Positions 1-8,218 of a stretch of DNA of 64,000 bases are shown one piece after another. Source of the stretch: JAGTRP01 sp035255045 (GTDB lineage Bacteria; Pseudomonadota; Gammaproteobacteria; Burkholderiales; Rhodocyclaceae); NCBI GenBank assembly GCA_035255045.1, contig DATFAA010000139.1, positions 1-64,000 of the forward strand. Reading direction: 5' to 3'. Both the position numbers and the translations under genes were made by a program. The notes beneath the pieces are model-generated. The model ran no database searches. It was not told where the DNA came from and saw only the letters and a list, made by a program, of their open reading frames with translations. Numbering within the stretch: position 1 is the stretch's first letter; every line of letters begins with the position of its first letter.

Positions 1-1
1 C

Positions 2-379
2 GATTTCTTCAGTATCGGCACCAACGACCTCATCCAGTACACCCTGGCCATCGACCGCTCCGACGAGCAGGTCTCCAGCCTCTACGACCCCCTCCACCCG
101 GCGGTCCTCATGCTTCTCGCCCACACCCTGGCCAGTGCCGAGAAGGTCAATATGCCCGTCTCGGTGTGCGGCGAGATGGCCGGCGACCCGGCACTGACCC
201 GCCTGCTTCTGGGCATGGGCCTGCGTATCTTCTCCATGCACCCGACCCAGATCCTGGAGGTGAAGAGCCGGGTCCTGAAGTCCGACTTCTCCGAACTGGC
301 GCCCGCCGTGCGCAAGATGCTGCGCCTGGACGAACCCGGCAAGCTCCGGGAGGCCCTGGAAAGGCTCAACGCCTGCTAG
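2..379 (+). CDS. ptsI: Phosphoenolpyruvate-protein phosphotransferase (EI), C-terminal part
   Basis: This is the 3' end of enzyme I of the PEP phosphotransferase system, which takes phosphate from PEP and passes it to HPr in the cytoplasm. The window opens inside the gene, so about 125 C-terminal residues are visible and no start is present. The piece belongs to the PEP-binding TIM barrel: it has the segment SIGTNDLIQYTLAIDR and then VSVCGEMAGDP, whose Cys is the family's catalytic acid/base. The reading frame ends at TAG (377-379). No T-rich terminator is visible behind it; the next signal is a palindrome at 404-420. In many betaproteobacteria ptsI serves a regulatory rather than a sugar-uptake PTS, but nothing here decides that. 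Confidence 0.93.
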   Translation, partial: DFFSIGTNDLIQYTLAIDRSDEQVSSLYDPLHPAVLMLLAHTLASAEKVNMPVSVCGEMAGDPALTRLLLGMGLRIFSMHPTQILEVKSRVLKSDFSELAPAVRKMLRLDEPGKLREALERLNAC

Positions 380-403
380 GGCACCCCCCGGAGTCGCCCG
401 TCA

Positions 404-420
404 TGCGGCAATTTGCCGCA
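404..420. promoter_or_regulatory. Palindromic operator, copy 1 (upstream of copper receptor)
   Basis: A perfect palindrome, TGCGGCA-ATT-TGCCGCA (extended by one pair on each side, 403-421), lies just upstream of the promoter of the copper receptor gene. It matches two other 17-bp palindromes at 2631-2647 and 13526-13542 in spacing and in most bases. Its centre is about 55-57 bp upstream of the expected transcription start, a position that would suit an activator. The protein that binds it is unknown. Confidence 0.7.
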
Positions 421-434
421 TTCCTGACCACCCT

Positions 435-462
435 TTGACTATCTATCATCACCGGCTAATAA
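435..462 (+). promoter_or_regulatory. Candidate sigma-70 promoter of copper receptor gene
   Basis: TTGACT (435-440) and TAATAA (457-462) are separated by 16 bp and lie between the palindrome at 404-420 and the start codon at 511. The start site would fall near 469, giving a leader of about 40 bases. This is a pattern match only. Confidence 0.45.
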
Positions 463-510
463 AGCCGGGGCCTGTGGTGGGTTTCCGGCAATATCCAGGG
501 GGTCTGCCAG

Positions 511-2550
511 ATGAAACCGATTGCCAAGTCCAGCGCCATGGCGCTGGCTATTGCCGCCGCATTTCCCGTCGCTTCGCCTGCCACCGAGCTCGAGCCGGTG
601 GTCGTCACCGCCCCGGCGATGGCGACGCCCCTGGTGGTGCGCTTCGATCCCAAGGCGCCCCAGCAGCCGTTGCCGGCCCAGGACGGCGCCGCCTTCCTCA
701 AGACCATCCCGGGCATGAGCGTCATCCGCAAGGGCGGCACCGACGGCGATCCGGTATTCCGGGGCATGGCCGCCTCCCGGCTCAACATCCTGCTGGATGG
801 CGAGCAGATTCTGGGCGGCTGCGGCATGCGCATGGACCCGCCCACCGCCTACGTCTATCCCGAAACCTATGACCGGGTCACCCTGCTGAAGGGCCCCCAG
901 ACCGTGCTCTACGGCCCCGGCAATTCCGCCGGCACCGTGCTCTTCGAGCGCAGCAACAAGCGCCTCGACGAACCCGGCATGAAATTCAACGGCAGCCTGA
1001 TGGGCGGCAGTTTCGGTCGCCACGACGAAGTGGTCGATGTCCGCGCCGGCACCCCGAATTTCTATGTGCGCGGCAACGCCACCAACTCCCATTCCGAGGA
1101 TTACGAGGACGGCGACGGCAAGAAGGTCCATTCCAAGTACAACCGCTGGAGCGCCGGCGGCGCCATCGGGTGGACCCCGGACCGGGACACCCGCCTGGAA
1201 CTGACGGCCACCCGCAGCGACGGCCAGGCCGCCTATGCCGACCGCACCATGGACGGCGCCAAGTTCGCCCGGGAGAACTACGGCCTCAAGTTCGAGAAGA
1301 GGAATGTCACGTCCTGGCTGGAGAAGGTCGAGGCCCAGGCCTACTACAACTACATCGACCATGTCATGGACAACTACAGCCTGCGTTCCCGGGGCGCCGC
1401 CATGCCCATGGTGAACAATCCGGATCGGGAAACGGTGGGCGGCCGCCTGGCCTTCACCCTGCGGCCGGCCGACGCGACCAAGCTGGTGCTGGGGGCCGAC
1501 ACCCAGAGCAACAAGCACACTCTGCGCACCACCGCCAACCAGAACCTGATTCCCTACCAGTCCCTGGCCCGGGCCGAAGACGCCAATTTCGACCAGAAAG
1601 GCCTGTTCGGGGAATGGACCCAGGACCTGGGCGAGCAGGACCGCATCGTCGCCGGCCTGCGGGGCGACTGGTGGAAGGCCCAGGACAAGCGTCAGCGCCT
1701 CCTCAACAACACCGTCGCCAATCCCACCGCCAACGCCAAGCGGGACAAGGTCCTGACCAGCGGCTTCGGGCGCTGGGAACACGACTTCGCCGGGGAGGCC
1801 GGGACCGTCTACGCCGGGGTCGGCCACAGCGAGCGCTTCCCGGACTACTGGGAACTGGTCTCCGCCAACAAGGAGGGCCCGACCGCCGCCGACCTCAGCG
1901 CCTTCGCCACCACCCGGCCGGAAAAGACCACCCAGCTCGATGTCGGCACCACCTGGAAAGCGGGCCCCTGGAACGGCTTCGTGGCCGGCTTCTACAACAA
2001 GATCGACGATTTCATCCTGATCCAGTCCGGTATCGCCCGGGTCGCGCCGAACCGGAACGTGAGCATCGTCCGCAACGTGGACGCCACCACCTGGGGCGGC
2101 GAGGCCGGCGTCGGCTACGCCTTCACCTCCAACCTGCGGGGCGACGCCAGCCTGGCCTACGTGCGCGGCACCAATGACACGGAAGACCGGCCCCTGGCCC
2201 AGATTCCGCCCCTCGAAGGCCGCCTGGGCCTGACCTGGGACAACCGGGTGTGGACGGTGGGCACCCTGCTGCGCCTGGTGGCGGCCCAGGGCCGCTACGC
2301 CACCAACGAGGGCAACGTGGTCGGCCAGGACATCGGGCGCACCCCGGGCTTCGCCGTCTTCTCCATCAACGGCGGCTGGCGCCCGGCCAAGGGCGTGCTG
2401 ATCGCGGCCGGGGTGGACAACCTCTTCGACAAGACCTACGCCGAGCACATCAGCCGGGCCGGCGCCATGGTCGCGGGATTCGAGCAGACCACCCGGGTCA
2501 ACGAGCCGGGGCGGACCCTATGGCTCAAGGCCAGCATCGCCCTCGACTGA
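511..2550 (+). CDS. TonB-dependent copper receptor, OprC/NosA type
   Basis: Outer-membrane TonB-dependent receptor of 679 aa, expected to import copper. It has a signal peptide (residues 1 to about 24, ending ASPA), a TonB-box-like stretch (ELEPVVVTAP), a plug domain and a C-terminal beta barrel ending in an aliphatic/acidic strand. The OprC copper ligands are recognisable: a CxxxM motif at C104/M108 in the plug (GGCGMRMDPPTAYV) and an HxM motif at H284/M286 in the barrel. In characterised OprC these residues bind Cu(I). The ATG at 511 follows a G-rich Shine-Dalgarno sequence (AGGGGG) about 10 bases upstream. The gene starts the plus-strand arm of a metal-uptake locus and carries its own promoter and operator. 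Confidence 0.9.
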   Translation: MKPIAKSSAMALAIAAAFPVASPATELEPVVVTAPAMATPLVVRFDPKAPQQPLPAQDGAAFLKTIPGMSVIRKGGTDGDPVFRGMAASRLNILLDGEQILGGCGMRMDPPTAYVYPETYDRVTLLKGPQTVLYGPGNSAGTVLFERSNKRLDEPGMKFNGSLMGGSFGRHDEVVDVRAGTPNFYVRGNATNSHSEDYEDGDGKKVHSKYNRWSAGGAIGWTPDRDTRLELTATRSDGQAAYADRTMDGAKFARENYGLKFEKRNVTSWLEKVEAQAYYNYIDHVMDNYSLRSRGAAMPMVNNPDRETVGGRLAFTLRPADATKLVLGADTQSNKHTLRTTANQNLIPYQSLARAEDANFDQKGLFGEWTQDLGEQDRIVAGLRGDWWKAQDKRQRLLNNTVANPTANAKRDKVLTSGFGRWEHDFAGEAGTVYAGVGHSERFPDYWELVSANKEGPTAADLSAFATTRPEKTTQLDVGTTWKAGPWNGFVAGFYNKIDDFILIQSGIARVAPNRNVSIVRNVDATTWGGEAGVGYAFTSNLRGDASLAYVRGTNDTEDRPLAQIPPLEGRLGLTWDNRVWTVGTLLRLVAAQGRYATNEGNVVGQDIGRTPGFAVFSINGGWRPAKGVLIAAGVDNLFDKTYAEHISRAGAMVAGFEQTTRVNEPGRTLWLKASIALD

Positions 2551-2580
2551 CCCGCTCCGCCTTTTCCTCCAGCCGCCCTC

Positions 2581-2606
2581 GGGCCCGCATTGCGGGCCCT
2601 TTTTTC
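2581..2606 (+). terminator. Rho-independent terminator
   Basis: A GC-rich hairpin, GGGCCCGC-ATT-GCGGGCCC, is followed directly by six T residues, 30 bases after the stop of the copper receptor gene. It separates that gene from the next receptor, which has its own operator. Confidence 0.9.
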
Positions 2607-2630
2607 GTCCGTACAGGCTTGCCGGCGCCA

Positions 2631-2647
2631 TGCGACAGCCTGTCGCA
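2631..2647. promoter_or_regulatory. Palindromic operator, copy 2
   Basis: Perfect palindrome TGCGACA-GCC-TGTCGCA, 84 bp upstream of the second receptor's start codon and just downstream of the terminator of the first. The TGTCAC of a possible degenerate half-site follows at 2656-2661. The architecture equals the copies at 404-420 and 13526-13542. No convincing -35/-10 pair could be picked out between it and the gene. Confidence 0.7.
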
Positions 2648-2730
2648 GAGTCAATTTGTCACATTCCCACGGGATTGGGAGCCCCCTACCATCTGCTGGC
2701 CAAAAAAACATTATTCGGGGAGCAGCAACA

Positions 2731-5031
2731 ATGTCGCGGGGTAGCAGTTCGCTTTTCGTCCGGCGGTTCGTCCCGCCGGTCTTCGTCATGCTGTTTCCGT
2801 TCGCCCAGGCCCAGGAACGGGTCCTGGACACGGTGACGGTCACTTCCTCCACCATCGATGACCGCTTCGACGGGCGCCGGGGCGAACCCTCCTCGGTGGC
2901 CGAGATCAGCGGCAAGGCCGTGGACCAGCGCCGGCCGGCCAACATCATCGAAGTCCTGCAGGCCATTCCCGGGGTGACGGCCGACGTCTCTTCCGGCGAC
3001 GAGCTCAAGATCAAGTTCCGGGGCGTCGAGAACCAGCTCTACATGGGCGAGAAGCCGGGGGTGGCCATCGTCATCGACGGGGTGCCGGTGTTCGAGCGCA
3101 CCGGCAAGGTCAATATCGACCTGGACAACATCGAGTCCATCAAGGTCATCAAGGGCGGCGCCTCCTATCTCTTCGGCGAGGACGCCCTGTCCGGCGCCGT
3201 CGTCATCACCACCAAGCGGGGCGCCCGCTACGCCGGCGTCACCGCCAGCCTGGACGCCGGCAGCTGGAACTACCAGCGCCAGCTGCTGCGGGCGGGACTG
3301 GCGGGAAGCTGGGGCTCGGGACACCTGCAGGCGACCCACCGGGAAACCGACGACTACTACTTCCAGTCGGCCTACCGCACCGACTACCTGGACGGGGCGC
3401 TGCGCTTCAACCTCACCGACCACAGCGACCTCACGGTCAATTTCGAGAATTCCGAGCGCCACAAGGACAAGCACGGCAACGTCACCGGCGCCACCCAGGC
3501 CGAGGTGGATCCCCGGGGCACCCTGGGCCGGGACTACGCCCGTAATTTCGACGTCGATCTCCAGAAGCTCAACGCCACCTACGCCCTCGACCTGGGGGAC
3601 GGCGCCAATTTCCTGGCCACGGTCTACCAGTACCGGGACCACACCCTGTTCTGGTCGGGCCCCCAGAACTACACCACGGCCGGCGTCCAGGTCACCGACG
3701 TGAATGCCTACACCACCCTCAACAACTACCACCAGACCCAGAACGGCGCCAAGGCCGAGTGGCGGGCCCAGGGCCAGCAGCTGGCCTGGATGGGCGGACT
3801 CGACCTGCGGCACAACGAGTACCTCAATTTCAACTCGGCCCTGCGCAGCTACTGCTCCAACCCGGGCGCCGGCTGCGCCCAGACTGCGGCCGGCACCGTC
3901 TTCCAGAACGACAAGACCCTGGAATCCGTCGAGGCCGCCTATGGCGAGCTGAAATGGGCGGCCAACGCCGACTGGGTGTTCACCGGCAACCTGCGGGGCG
4001 ACCGCATCGACCTCGACTACAAGGGCCAGCCCAACAACGAGAACCCGGCGGCGGTGAGCATGGGCAAGAGCTTCAAGGCCCTGTCCTGGCGGCTCGGGAG
4101 CAACTGGCAGGCACGCCCCGAGACCAACCTGTTCGCCAACGTCTCCACCGGCTTCCGCACCCCGACGGCCCAGCAGCTCTTCGGCGGCAGCATCTCGCCA
4201 GCCGGAGGCAAGACTCGCAACAACGAGAACCTGAAGCCCGAGACCTCCATGAACTACGAGGTCGGGGCCAACGGCGACTACCAGTTGCTCGGGTTGGGGT
4301 TCAATGTCCAGACCAGCCTGTTCCGCATCGACCGCAAGGATTTCATCATGTCGGTCAACGGCGACTACGGGGCCAGCACCACCACCTTCCAGCAGTACTA
4401 CGACAACATCGGCGGCGTCCGCAACCAGGGCCTGGAACTGGCCCTCAAGACCGATCCCAAGCGGGAATGGGGCCTGGACCTGGCCTACACCTTCGTGGAT
4501 GCCCGCTTCACCAGCTACGCCAACCTCAACCGCACCCTGGGCAATCCCTATGCCTTCGGGGCCGGCGCCTGCAACCTCACCAACGTCCCCTCCAATACCC
4601 GCTGCCGCATCGTCCGTGCCGACGCCACCGGCAACCGGGTGCCCCGGGTGGCCCGCAACAGCCTCTTCGCCACCCTGCACTGGCGCCCCCGTCCGGGCTT
4701 GCGCCTGGACGGCGAGATGGACGCCCGGGAGTGGTCCTATGCCGACGAGGTCAACCAGGAAAAGATTCCCGGCCGCACCCTCTTCAACCTGGCCGCCTAC
4801 TACGACCTGGATGGCGGCAAGACCACCTTCCTGGGGGGCAAGTGGTCCTTCTTCGCCCGGGTGGACAACGTCTTCGACCGCAAGTACTGGCAGACCGCCC
4901 GGGGCACCAACGACACCCGCGGCTACCTGCCGGGCCTCACCACCTACAACGGCATCTACAACGCCGAGGACCTCTCCATCATCGTCGGCAAGCCGCGTTT
5001 CTGGACGGCCGGCGTGACGGCGAGCTTCTGA
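2731..5031 (+). CDS. TonB-dependent receptor, substrate unknown
   Basis: Outer-membrane receptor of 766 aa with signal peptide (residues 1 to about 27, ending FAQA), a TonB-box-like DTVTVTSS stretch, a plug domain (IIEVLQAIPGVT ... VIKGGASYLFGEDALSGAV) and a barrel ending in TAGVTASF. I chose the ATG at 2731 because GGGGAG lies eight bases upstream and a signal peptide follows directly; the frame is open further upstream to 2590 but would then include the operator. The extracellular part has several cysteines in pairs (YCSNPGAGC; CNLTNVPSNTRC), unlike the first receptor. It lacks the CxxxM/HxM copper motifs, so its ligand cannot be named; its place under the same operator suggests copper or a chelated metal. 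Confidence 0.88.
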   Translation: MSRGSSSLFVRRFVPPVFVMLFPFAQAQERVLDTVTVTSSTIDDRFDGRRGEPSSVAEISGKAVDQRRPANIIEVLQAIPGVTADVSSGDELKIKFRGVENQLYMGEKPGVAIVIDGVPVFERTGKVNIDLDNIESIKVIKGGASYLFGEDALSGAVVITTKRGARYAGVTASLDAGSWNYQRQLLRAGLAGSWGSGHLQATHRETDDYYFQSAYRTDYLDGALRFNLTDHSDLTVNFENSERHKDKHGNVTGATQAEVDPRGTLGRDYARNFDVDLQKLNATYALDLGDGANFLATVYQYRDHTLFWSGPQNYTTAGVQVTDVNAYTTLNNYHQTQNGAKAEWRAQGQQLAWMGGLDLRHNEYLNFNSALRSYCSNPGAGCAQTAAGTVFQNDKTLESVEAAYGELKWAANADWVFTGNLRGDRIDLDYKGQPNNENPAAVSMGKSFKALSWRLGSNWQARPETNLFANVSTGFRTPTAQQLFGGSISPAGGKTRNNENLKPETSMNYEVGANGDYQLLGLGFNVQTSLFRIDRKDFIMSVNGDYGASTTTFQQYYDNIGGVRNQGLELALKTDPKREWGLDLAYTFVDARFTSYANLNRTLGNPYAFGAGACNLTNVPSNTRCRIVRADATGNRVPRVARNSLFATLHWRPRPGLRLDGEMDAREWSYADEVNQEKIPGRTLFNLAAYYDLDGGKTTFLGGKWSFFARVDNVFDRKYWQTARGTNDTRGYLPGLTTYNGIYNAEDLSIIVGKPRFWTAGVTASF

Positions 5032-5066
5032 CGCCGGCCGTCCGGCAACCTCCTGGAGGCTAGTTC

Positions 5067-5951
5067 ATGACCCGCACACCGCTTCTTGCCGCCACCCTCT
5101 GCCTGTGGGCCCTCGCCTGCCCGGCGCGGGCGGCGGACCCGGGCAGCCACGCCCACCACGACCCGGCGCCGGAGGGCAGGGGACCCGACTCCCGGCCCCT
5201 GTCACGGCCCGCGTCCCGGCCCACCGCCTGGACCGCCGCGCCCCTCCTCCTTCCCGCCGCTGGCGGCATGGCCCGGGGCAGCGCCCGCTTCTCGCCCCAG
5301 AACCTCGTCACCGACAGACTGGAAGTGTTCGGCCCGGACAAGGTGTCCGAAGGCCGGGTTTTCCCTCTGGAGGAGGGCGTCGCCAACCTCACCGCCGAGC
5401 CCAAGGCCGGCAACTACCACTGGGTGGTGGCCCGGGAGCAGCGCCCCGGCGAGGAGAGGGTGGCGACCACCGCCTGGTACGTCAGCAACCCCGGCCCGGC
5501 GCCCACCCAGCTGCTGGCGGAGTCCCGGCCGGGACTCATGGTCCTGCCCCGCCTGCCCCGGGAGCACGGCGGCTATCGGGAAGGCGAGAAATGGGATTTC
5601 CTGGTCCGCCTGGACGGCAAGCCGGTGCCCGGTGCCGCCCTCACGCTGGAGACGGAATTCGGCACCCGCACCCGCGGCGTCGCCGACGGGGACGGCCTGG
5701 CGAGTCTGGTCTTCCCCCGGGACTTCGATCCGGCCCGGCTCGCCCCGGGGGGACACGGCGGGCGGCCCAGCGCCCGCTTCGTGGTGGCGGCGCAACAGGA
5801 GCAGGACGGTCTCCGCCGCGTCGCCGCCTTCAACGGCACCTACGGCCCCGAGCCGGGGCGCAGCCGCAACCTCATGGCCGGGGTCGGCTTCCTGCTGCTC
5901 GGCATGGCGGCGGCGGCTCCTCTGCTGCGCCGGAAGGAGGAGAAGCAATGA
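5067..5951 (+). CDS. Periplasmic DUF4198-like protein with C-terminal membrane anchor
   Basis: A 294-aa exported protein with a signal peptide (ending ARA), a His-rich mature N-terminus (SHAHHDP), a beta-rich middle and a single hydrophobic segment near residues 270-287 followed by RRKEEK, so it should be anchored in the inner membrane with its bulk in the periplasm. The stretch around residues 170-225 (GEKWDFLVRLDGKPVPGAAL ... ADGDGLASLVF) resembles DUF4198 domains, which occur next to metal transporters. It has a good Shine-Dalgarno (CTGGAGG) and overlaps the next gene by four bases (ATGA). A role as periplasmic metal carrier or receptor partner is inference from context. Confidence 0.7.
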   Translation: MTRTPLLAATLCLWALACPARAADPGSHAHHDPAPEGRGPDSRPLSRPASRPTAWTAAPLLLPAAGGMARGSARFSPQNLVTDRLEVFGPDKVSEGRVFPLEEGVANLTAEPKAGNYHWVVAREQRPGEERVATTAWYVSNPGPAPTQLLAESRPGLMVLPRLPREHGGYREGEKWDFLVRLDGKPVPGAALTLETEFGTRTRGVADGDGLASLVFPRDFDPARLAPGGHGGRPSARFVVAAQQEQDGLRRVAAFNGTYGPEPGRSRNLMAGVGFLLLGMAAAAPLLRRKEEKQ

Positions 5952-6997
5952 CAGTCCAACCGAATCTTTCGCTGTCCCGGCTGCGCCTGGGCGTCCAGGT
6001 CCTGATGCTGGCCCTCACCGTCTGGGGCGGCAACCTGGTGGGCTACTACATGGCCGACAAGCTTTCCCAGGCCCTGCCGGCCCTGTCCTGCGCCTACGAC
6101 CAGCAGAACGGCGGCTACTGCATCCTCATCAGCCTCCAGCACCAGCTCGACCACCGCATCGGCGAGGCCCTGGCCAAGGCCCACCACATCACCTGGCAAA
6201 TCCTCCTGCCGCTGTTCTTCACGGTGCTGTCCTTCATGGCCTTCTTCGTGGTCCTGGGCAAGGCCTTCTGCGGCTGGGTCTGCCCCCTCGGCACCCTGCA
6301 GGACTGGCTCAACCGCCTGGGAAGGCGCTTCCACCTGCCGCTCCGGGAAGTCGGGAGCGAGCGGCTGCACAAGGTGCGGCCCGTCAAGTGGCTGATGCTC
6401 CTCGGCCTGGTTTTCGCCCTGCCGCTCCTCACCGGCCTGGGAGTCACGCCCCATGCCCTGGGCAATCCCTATTGCGACGTCTGCCCGTCCCGCATCGCCA
6501 CCACCCTCCTCACCGGCAGCCCCGGCGAGTTGGCCCTCGCCACCGGCGACGGCTGGCGCTTCGCCCTGGGCGCCATCGCCAACACCCTGGTCGGCTTCAT
6601 CCTCATCGCCGCCCTGGCCAGCCGCCAGCCCTTCTGCCGCATCTGCCCTTTGCTGGCCTTCAACGCCCTGTTCCAGCGCCTGTCCCTGGCCCGCCTGGCG
6701 AAGAGGCCCCATGACCGCTGCGAGCAGTGCGGCATCTGCACCAAGGCCTGCCCCATGGAGATCGTGGAGATTGCCAAGGAGCACGGCGGCAAGGCCTTCC
6801 ACGACGACTGCACCCTGTGCGGCCGCTGCGCCGAATTCTGCCCGGACGACGGGGTGATCGCCCTCAAGTGGGGTCCCTGGTCCCTGTTCCAGTCGTCCCG
6901 GGCCTACTATCGCCAGCGGGTCCTCGGCGAATTGCCGGACGGCACCGTGAAGCCGGTGAAATTCCAGAAGAAGCCGGAGGCCCGCAATGCCGCCTGA
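5948..6997 (+). CDS. NosR/NapH/CcoG-like membrane polyferredoxin
   Basis: A 349-aa inner-membrane protein with about four or five hydrophobic segments and a cytoplasmic C-terminal ferredoxin region. It has the paired CGWVCPLG and CRICPLLAF motifs and CDVCP of the NapH/NosR/CcoG group, and two classical 4Fe-4S motifs (CEQCGICTKACP and CTLCGRCAEFCP). Such proteins carry electrons across or along the membrane. It starts within the stop of the DUF4198-like gene and overlaps the next gene by 11 bp, so the three are surely co-transcribed. In this locus it could supply electrons to reduce Cu(II) to Cu(I) or to keep periplasmic thiols reduced; no neighbouring nitrate or nitrous oxide reductase is present. 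Confidence 0.85.
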   Translation: MTVQPNLSLSRLRLGVQVLMLALTVWGGNLVGYYMADKLSQALPALSCAYDQQNGGYCILISLQHQLDHRIGEALAKAHHITWQILLPLFFTVLSFMAFFVVLGKAFCGWVCPLGTLQDWLNRLGRRFHLPLREVGSERLHKVRPVKWLMLLGLVFALPLLTGLGVTPHALGNPYCDVCPSRIATTLLTGSPGELALATGDGWRFALGAIANTLVGFILIAALASRQPFCRICPLLAFNALFQRLSLARLAKRPHDRCEQCGICTKACPMEIVEIAKEHGGKAFHDDCTLCGRCAEFCPDDGVIALKWGPWSLFQSSRAYYRQRVLGELPDGTVKPVKFQKKPEARNAA

Positions 6998-7745
6998 TGC
7001 CGGGGTCTCACCGTTCAGCGTCTGGCTGCTGGGGATCTCCCTGGGACTGACCGCCTGCACGGTGACCTGCCTGCCCTTCATCGGCACCTGGGTCCTGGGC
7101 CGCAACACCGCCTCCGGCGGCTCCCTGGGCGACGCCCTAACCTTCCTCTCCGGCCGGCTGGTGGCCTACGGCGCCCTGGGGGCGGGGGCGGGCTTCCTGG
7201 GTACCTGGTTCCTGGCCCAGTTGGCCACCGGTTGGGGCAACGGGGCCATCGGCCTCGCCAGCCTGGCGGCCGGACTGGTCCTGCTGCTGCCGGCCCGGGA
7301 AGGGAGGCGCTGCGCCGCCCACAAGATGGCGGGGCGCTCCTCGCCCTTCTTCCTGGGGGCGGCCTTGACCCTCATTCCCTGCGCTCCCCTGGCCACCCTG
7401 CTGGCCACCTGCGCCGCCGCCGGCAGCGCCGGGCAGGGTTGGCTGCTGGGCAGCCTGTTCGGGTTGGGGACCCTGCTCAGCCCGTTGCTGGTATTGATTC
7501 CGGCCACCGGCGGCTTCGGCCGCCGGCTGGTAGACCGCAATCCCTGGCTGGCGCGCTGGCTGCGCTTCGGGGCGGCGGCGGTGCTAGTGCTCCTCGGGGC
7601 CCGGCGGCTGGCCCTGGTGGACCCGTTGCTGGCCGGGGCGGCCGCCATCGCCGCCGTGATGTTGGCCGCGCTGCTCGGCTTGCAGGGCAGGGGCCGGCGG
7701 ACGGGGAATGTCATCATCCCCATCCGGCCGGCGAGGGAAGCCTAA
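6987..7745 (+). CDS. CcdA/DsbD-like (UreH_2/SafE-type) membrane protein
   Basis: A 252-aa polytopic membrane protein with six or more hydrophobic segments. Two conserved-looking cysteine sites lie at the start of membrane helices, CTVTCLPF near residues 24-28 and LIPCAPL in the middle, as in DsbD/CcdA-type thiol transporters and their SafE/UreH_2 relatives. These move reducing power from cytoplasmic thioredoxin to periplasmic partners. The natural partner here is the TlpA-like protein encoded convergently; the two genes overlap tail to tail by four bases (7742-7745). The exact subfamily cannot be fixed by eye, and a metal-transport role is possible. Confidence 0.72.
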   Translation: MPPDAGVSPFSVWLLGISLGLTACTVTCLPFIGTWVLGRNTASGGSLGDALTFLSGRLVAYGALGAGAGFLGTWFLAQLATGWGNGAIGLASLAAGLVLLLPAREGRRCAAHKMAGRSSPFFLGAALTLIPCAPLATLLATCAAAGSAGQGWLLGSLFGLGTLLSPLLVLIPATGGFGRRLVDRNPWLARWLRFGAAAVLVLLGARRLALVDPLLAGAAAIAAVMLAALLGLQGRGRRTGNVIIPIRPAREA

Positions 7746-8218
7746 TGCCGGCTGGCGCCCAGACCCAGGGAGCCGCGCAGCGCCGCTTCGTCGAGGACGC
7801 CGGAGACGGCCACGCGGCCTCCCTTGCCGTCCAGGAGGAGGGTGCGGGGCAGTTCGCCGCGCCAAGCCGGGTCGAGGGCGTAGGCCAGGGCTTCGGGGGA
7901 GTCGCTGCCGTAAGCGTAGCGGGCGCCCTTGACGCCGCTGGCGTCGAGGAGGCGGGCCACTTCCGGGGATTCCGGCTCGGTGGCGACGGTCACCACCTGG
8001 ACCTGCCTGTCGCTCCGGGCCAGGCTGGCCAGGAGGCGCAGGTTCTTCTTGCAGTGCACGCAGTCCGAGGACCACAGGGCGATCACCGTCGGCTTGCCGT
8101 GGGCGGTGGGGTCCACCAGGGTCCGGGCGCTGGCCTTGTCCAGGGGCGTGAAGCCGGCGGCCAGGGCCGAGAGGGTGAAGAAGAGGGCCGCGGCGGCGGC
8201 GATGAACGTCTTTTTCAT
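7742..8218 (-). CDS. TlpA-like periplasmic thioredoxin-fold protein
   Basis: A 158-aa exported protein with signal peptide (MKKTFIAAAAALFFTLSALA) and a thioredoxin/TlpA fold carrying the active-site motif CVHC (SSDCVHCKKN). It probably reduces disulfides or metal-binding cysteines in the periplasm. It is the last gene of the minus-strand operon and overlaps the preceding beta-propeller gene by ATGA (8215-8218). In copper-handling systems TlpA or Sco proteins keep receptor cysteines reduced for loading with Cu(I), and the HSCECC motif of the neighbour is an obvious candidate partner; that link is inferred. Confidence 0.82.
   Translation of the reverse strand: MKKTFIAAAAALFFTLSALAAGFTPLDKASARTLVDPTAHGKPTVIALWSSDCVHCKKNLRLLASLARSDRQVQVVTVATEPESPEVARLLDASGVKGARYAYGSDSPEALAYALDPAWRGELPRTLLLDGKGGRVAVSGVLDEAALRGSLGLGASRH

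Noticed and set aside
439..2448. Long open frame on the minus strand opposite the copper receptor gene
   Set aside because: Its translation is low-complexity Gly/Val/Ala/Asp and mirrors the codon pattern of the plus-strand receptor; a GC-rich genome produces such antisense frames.
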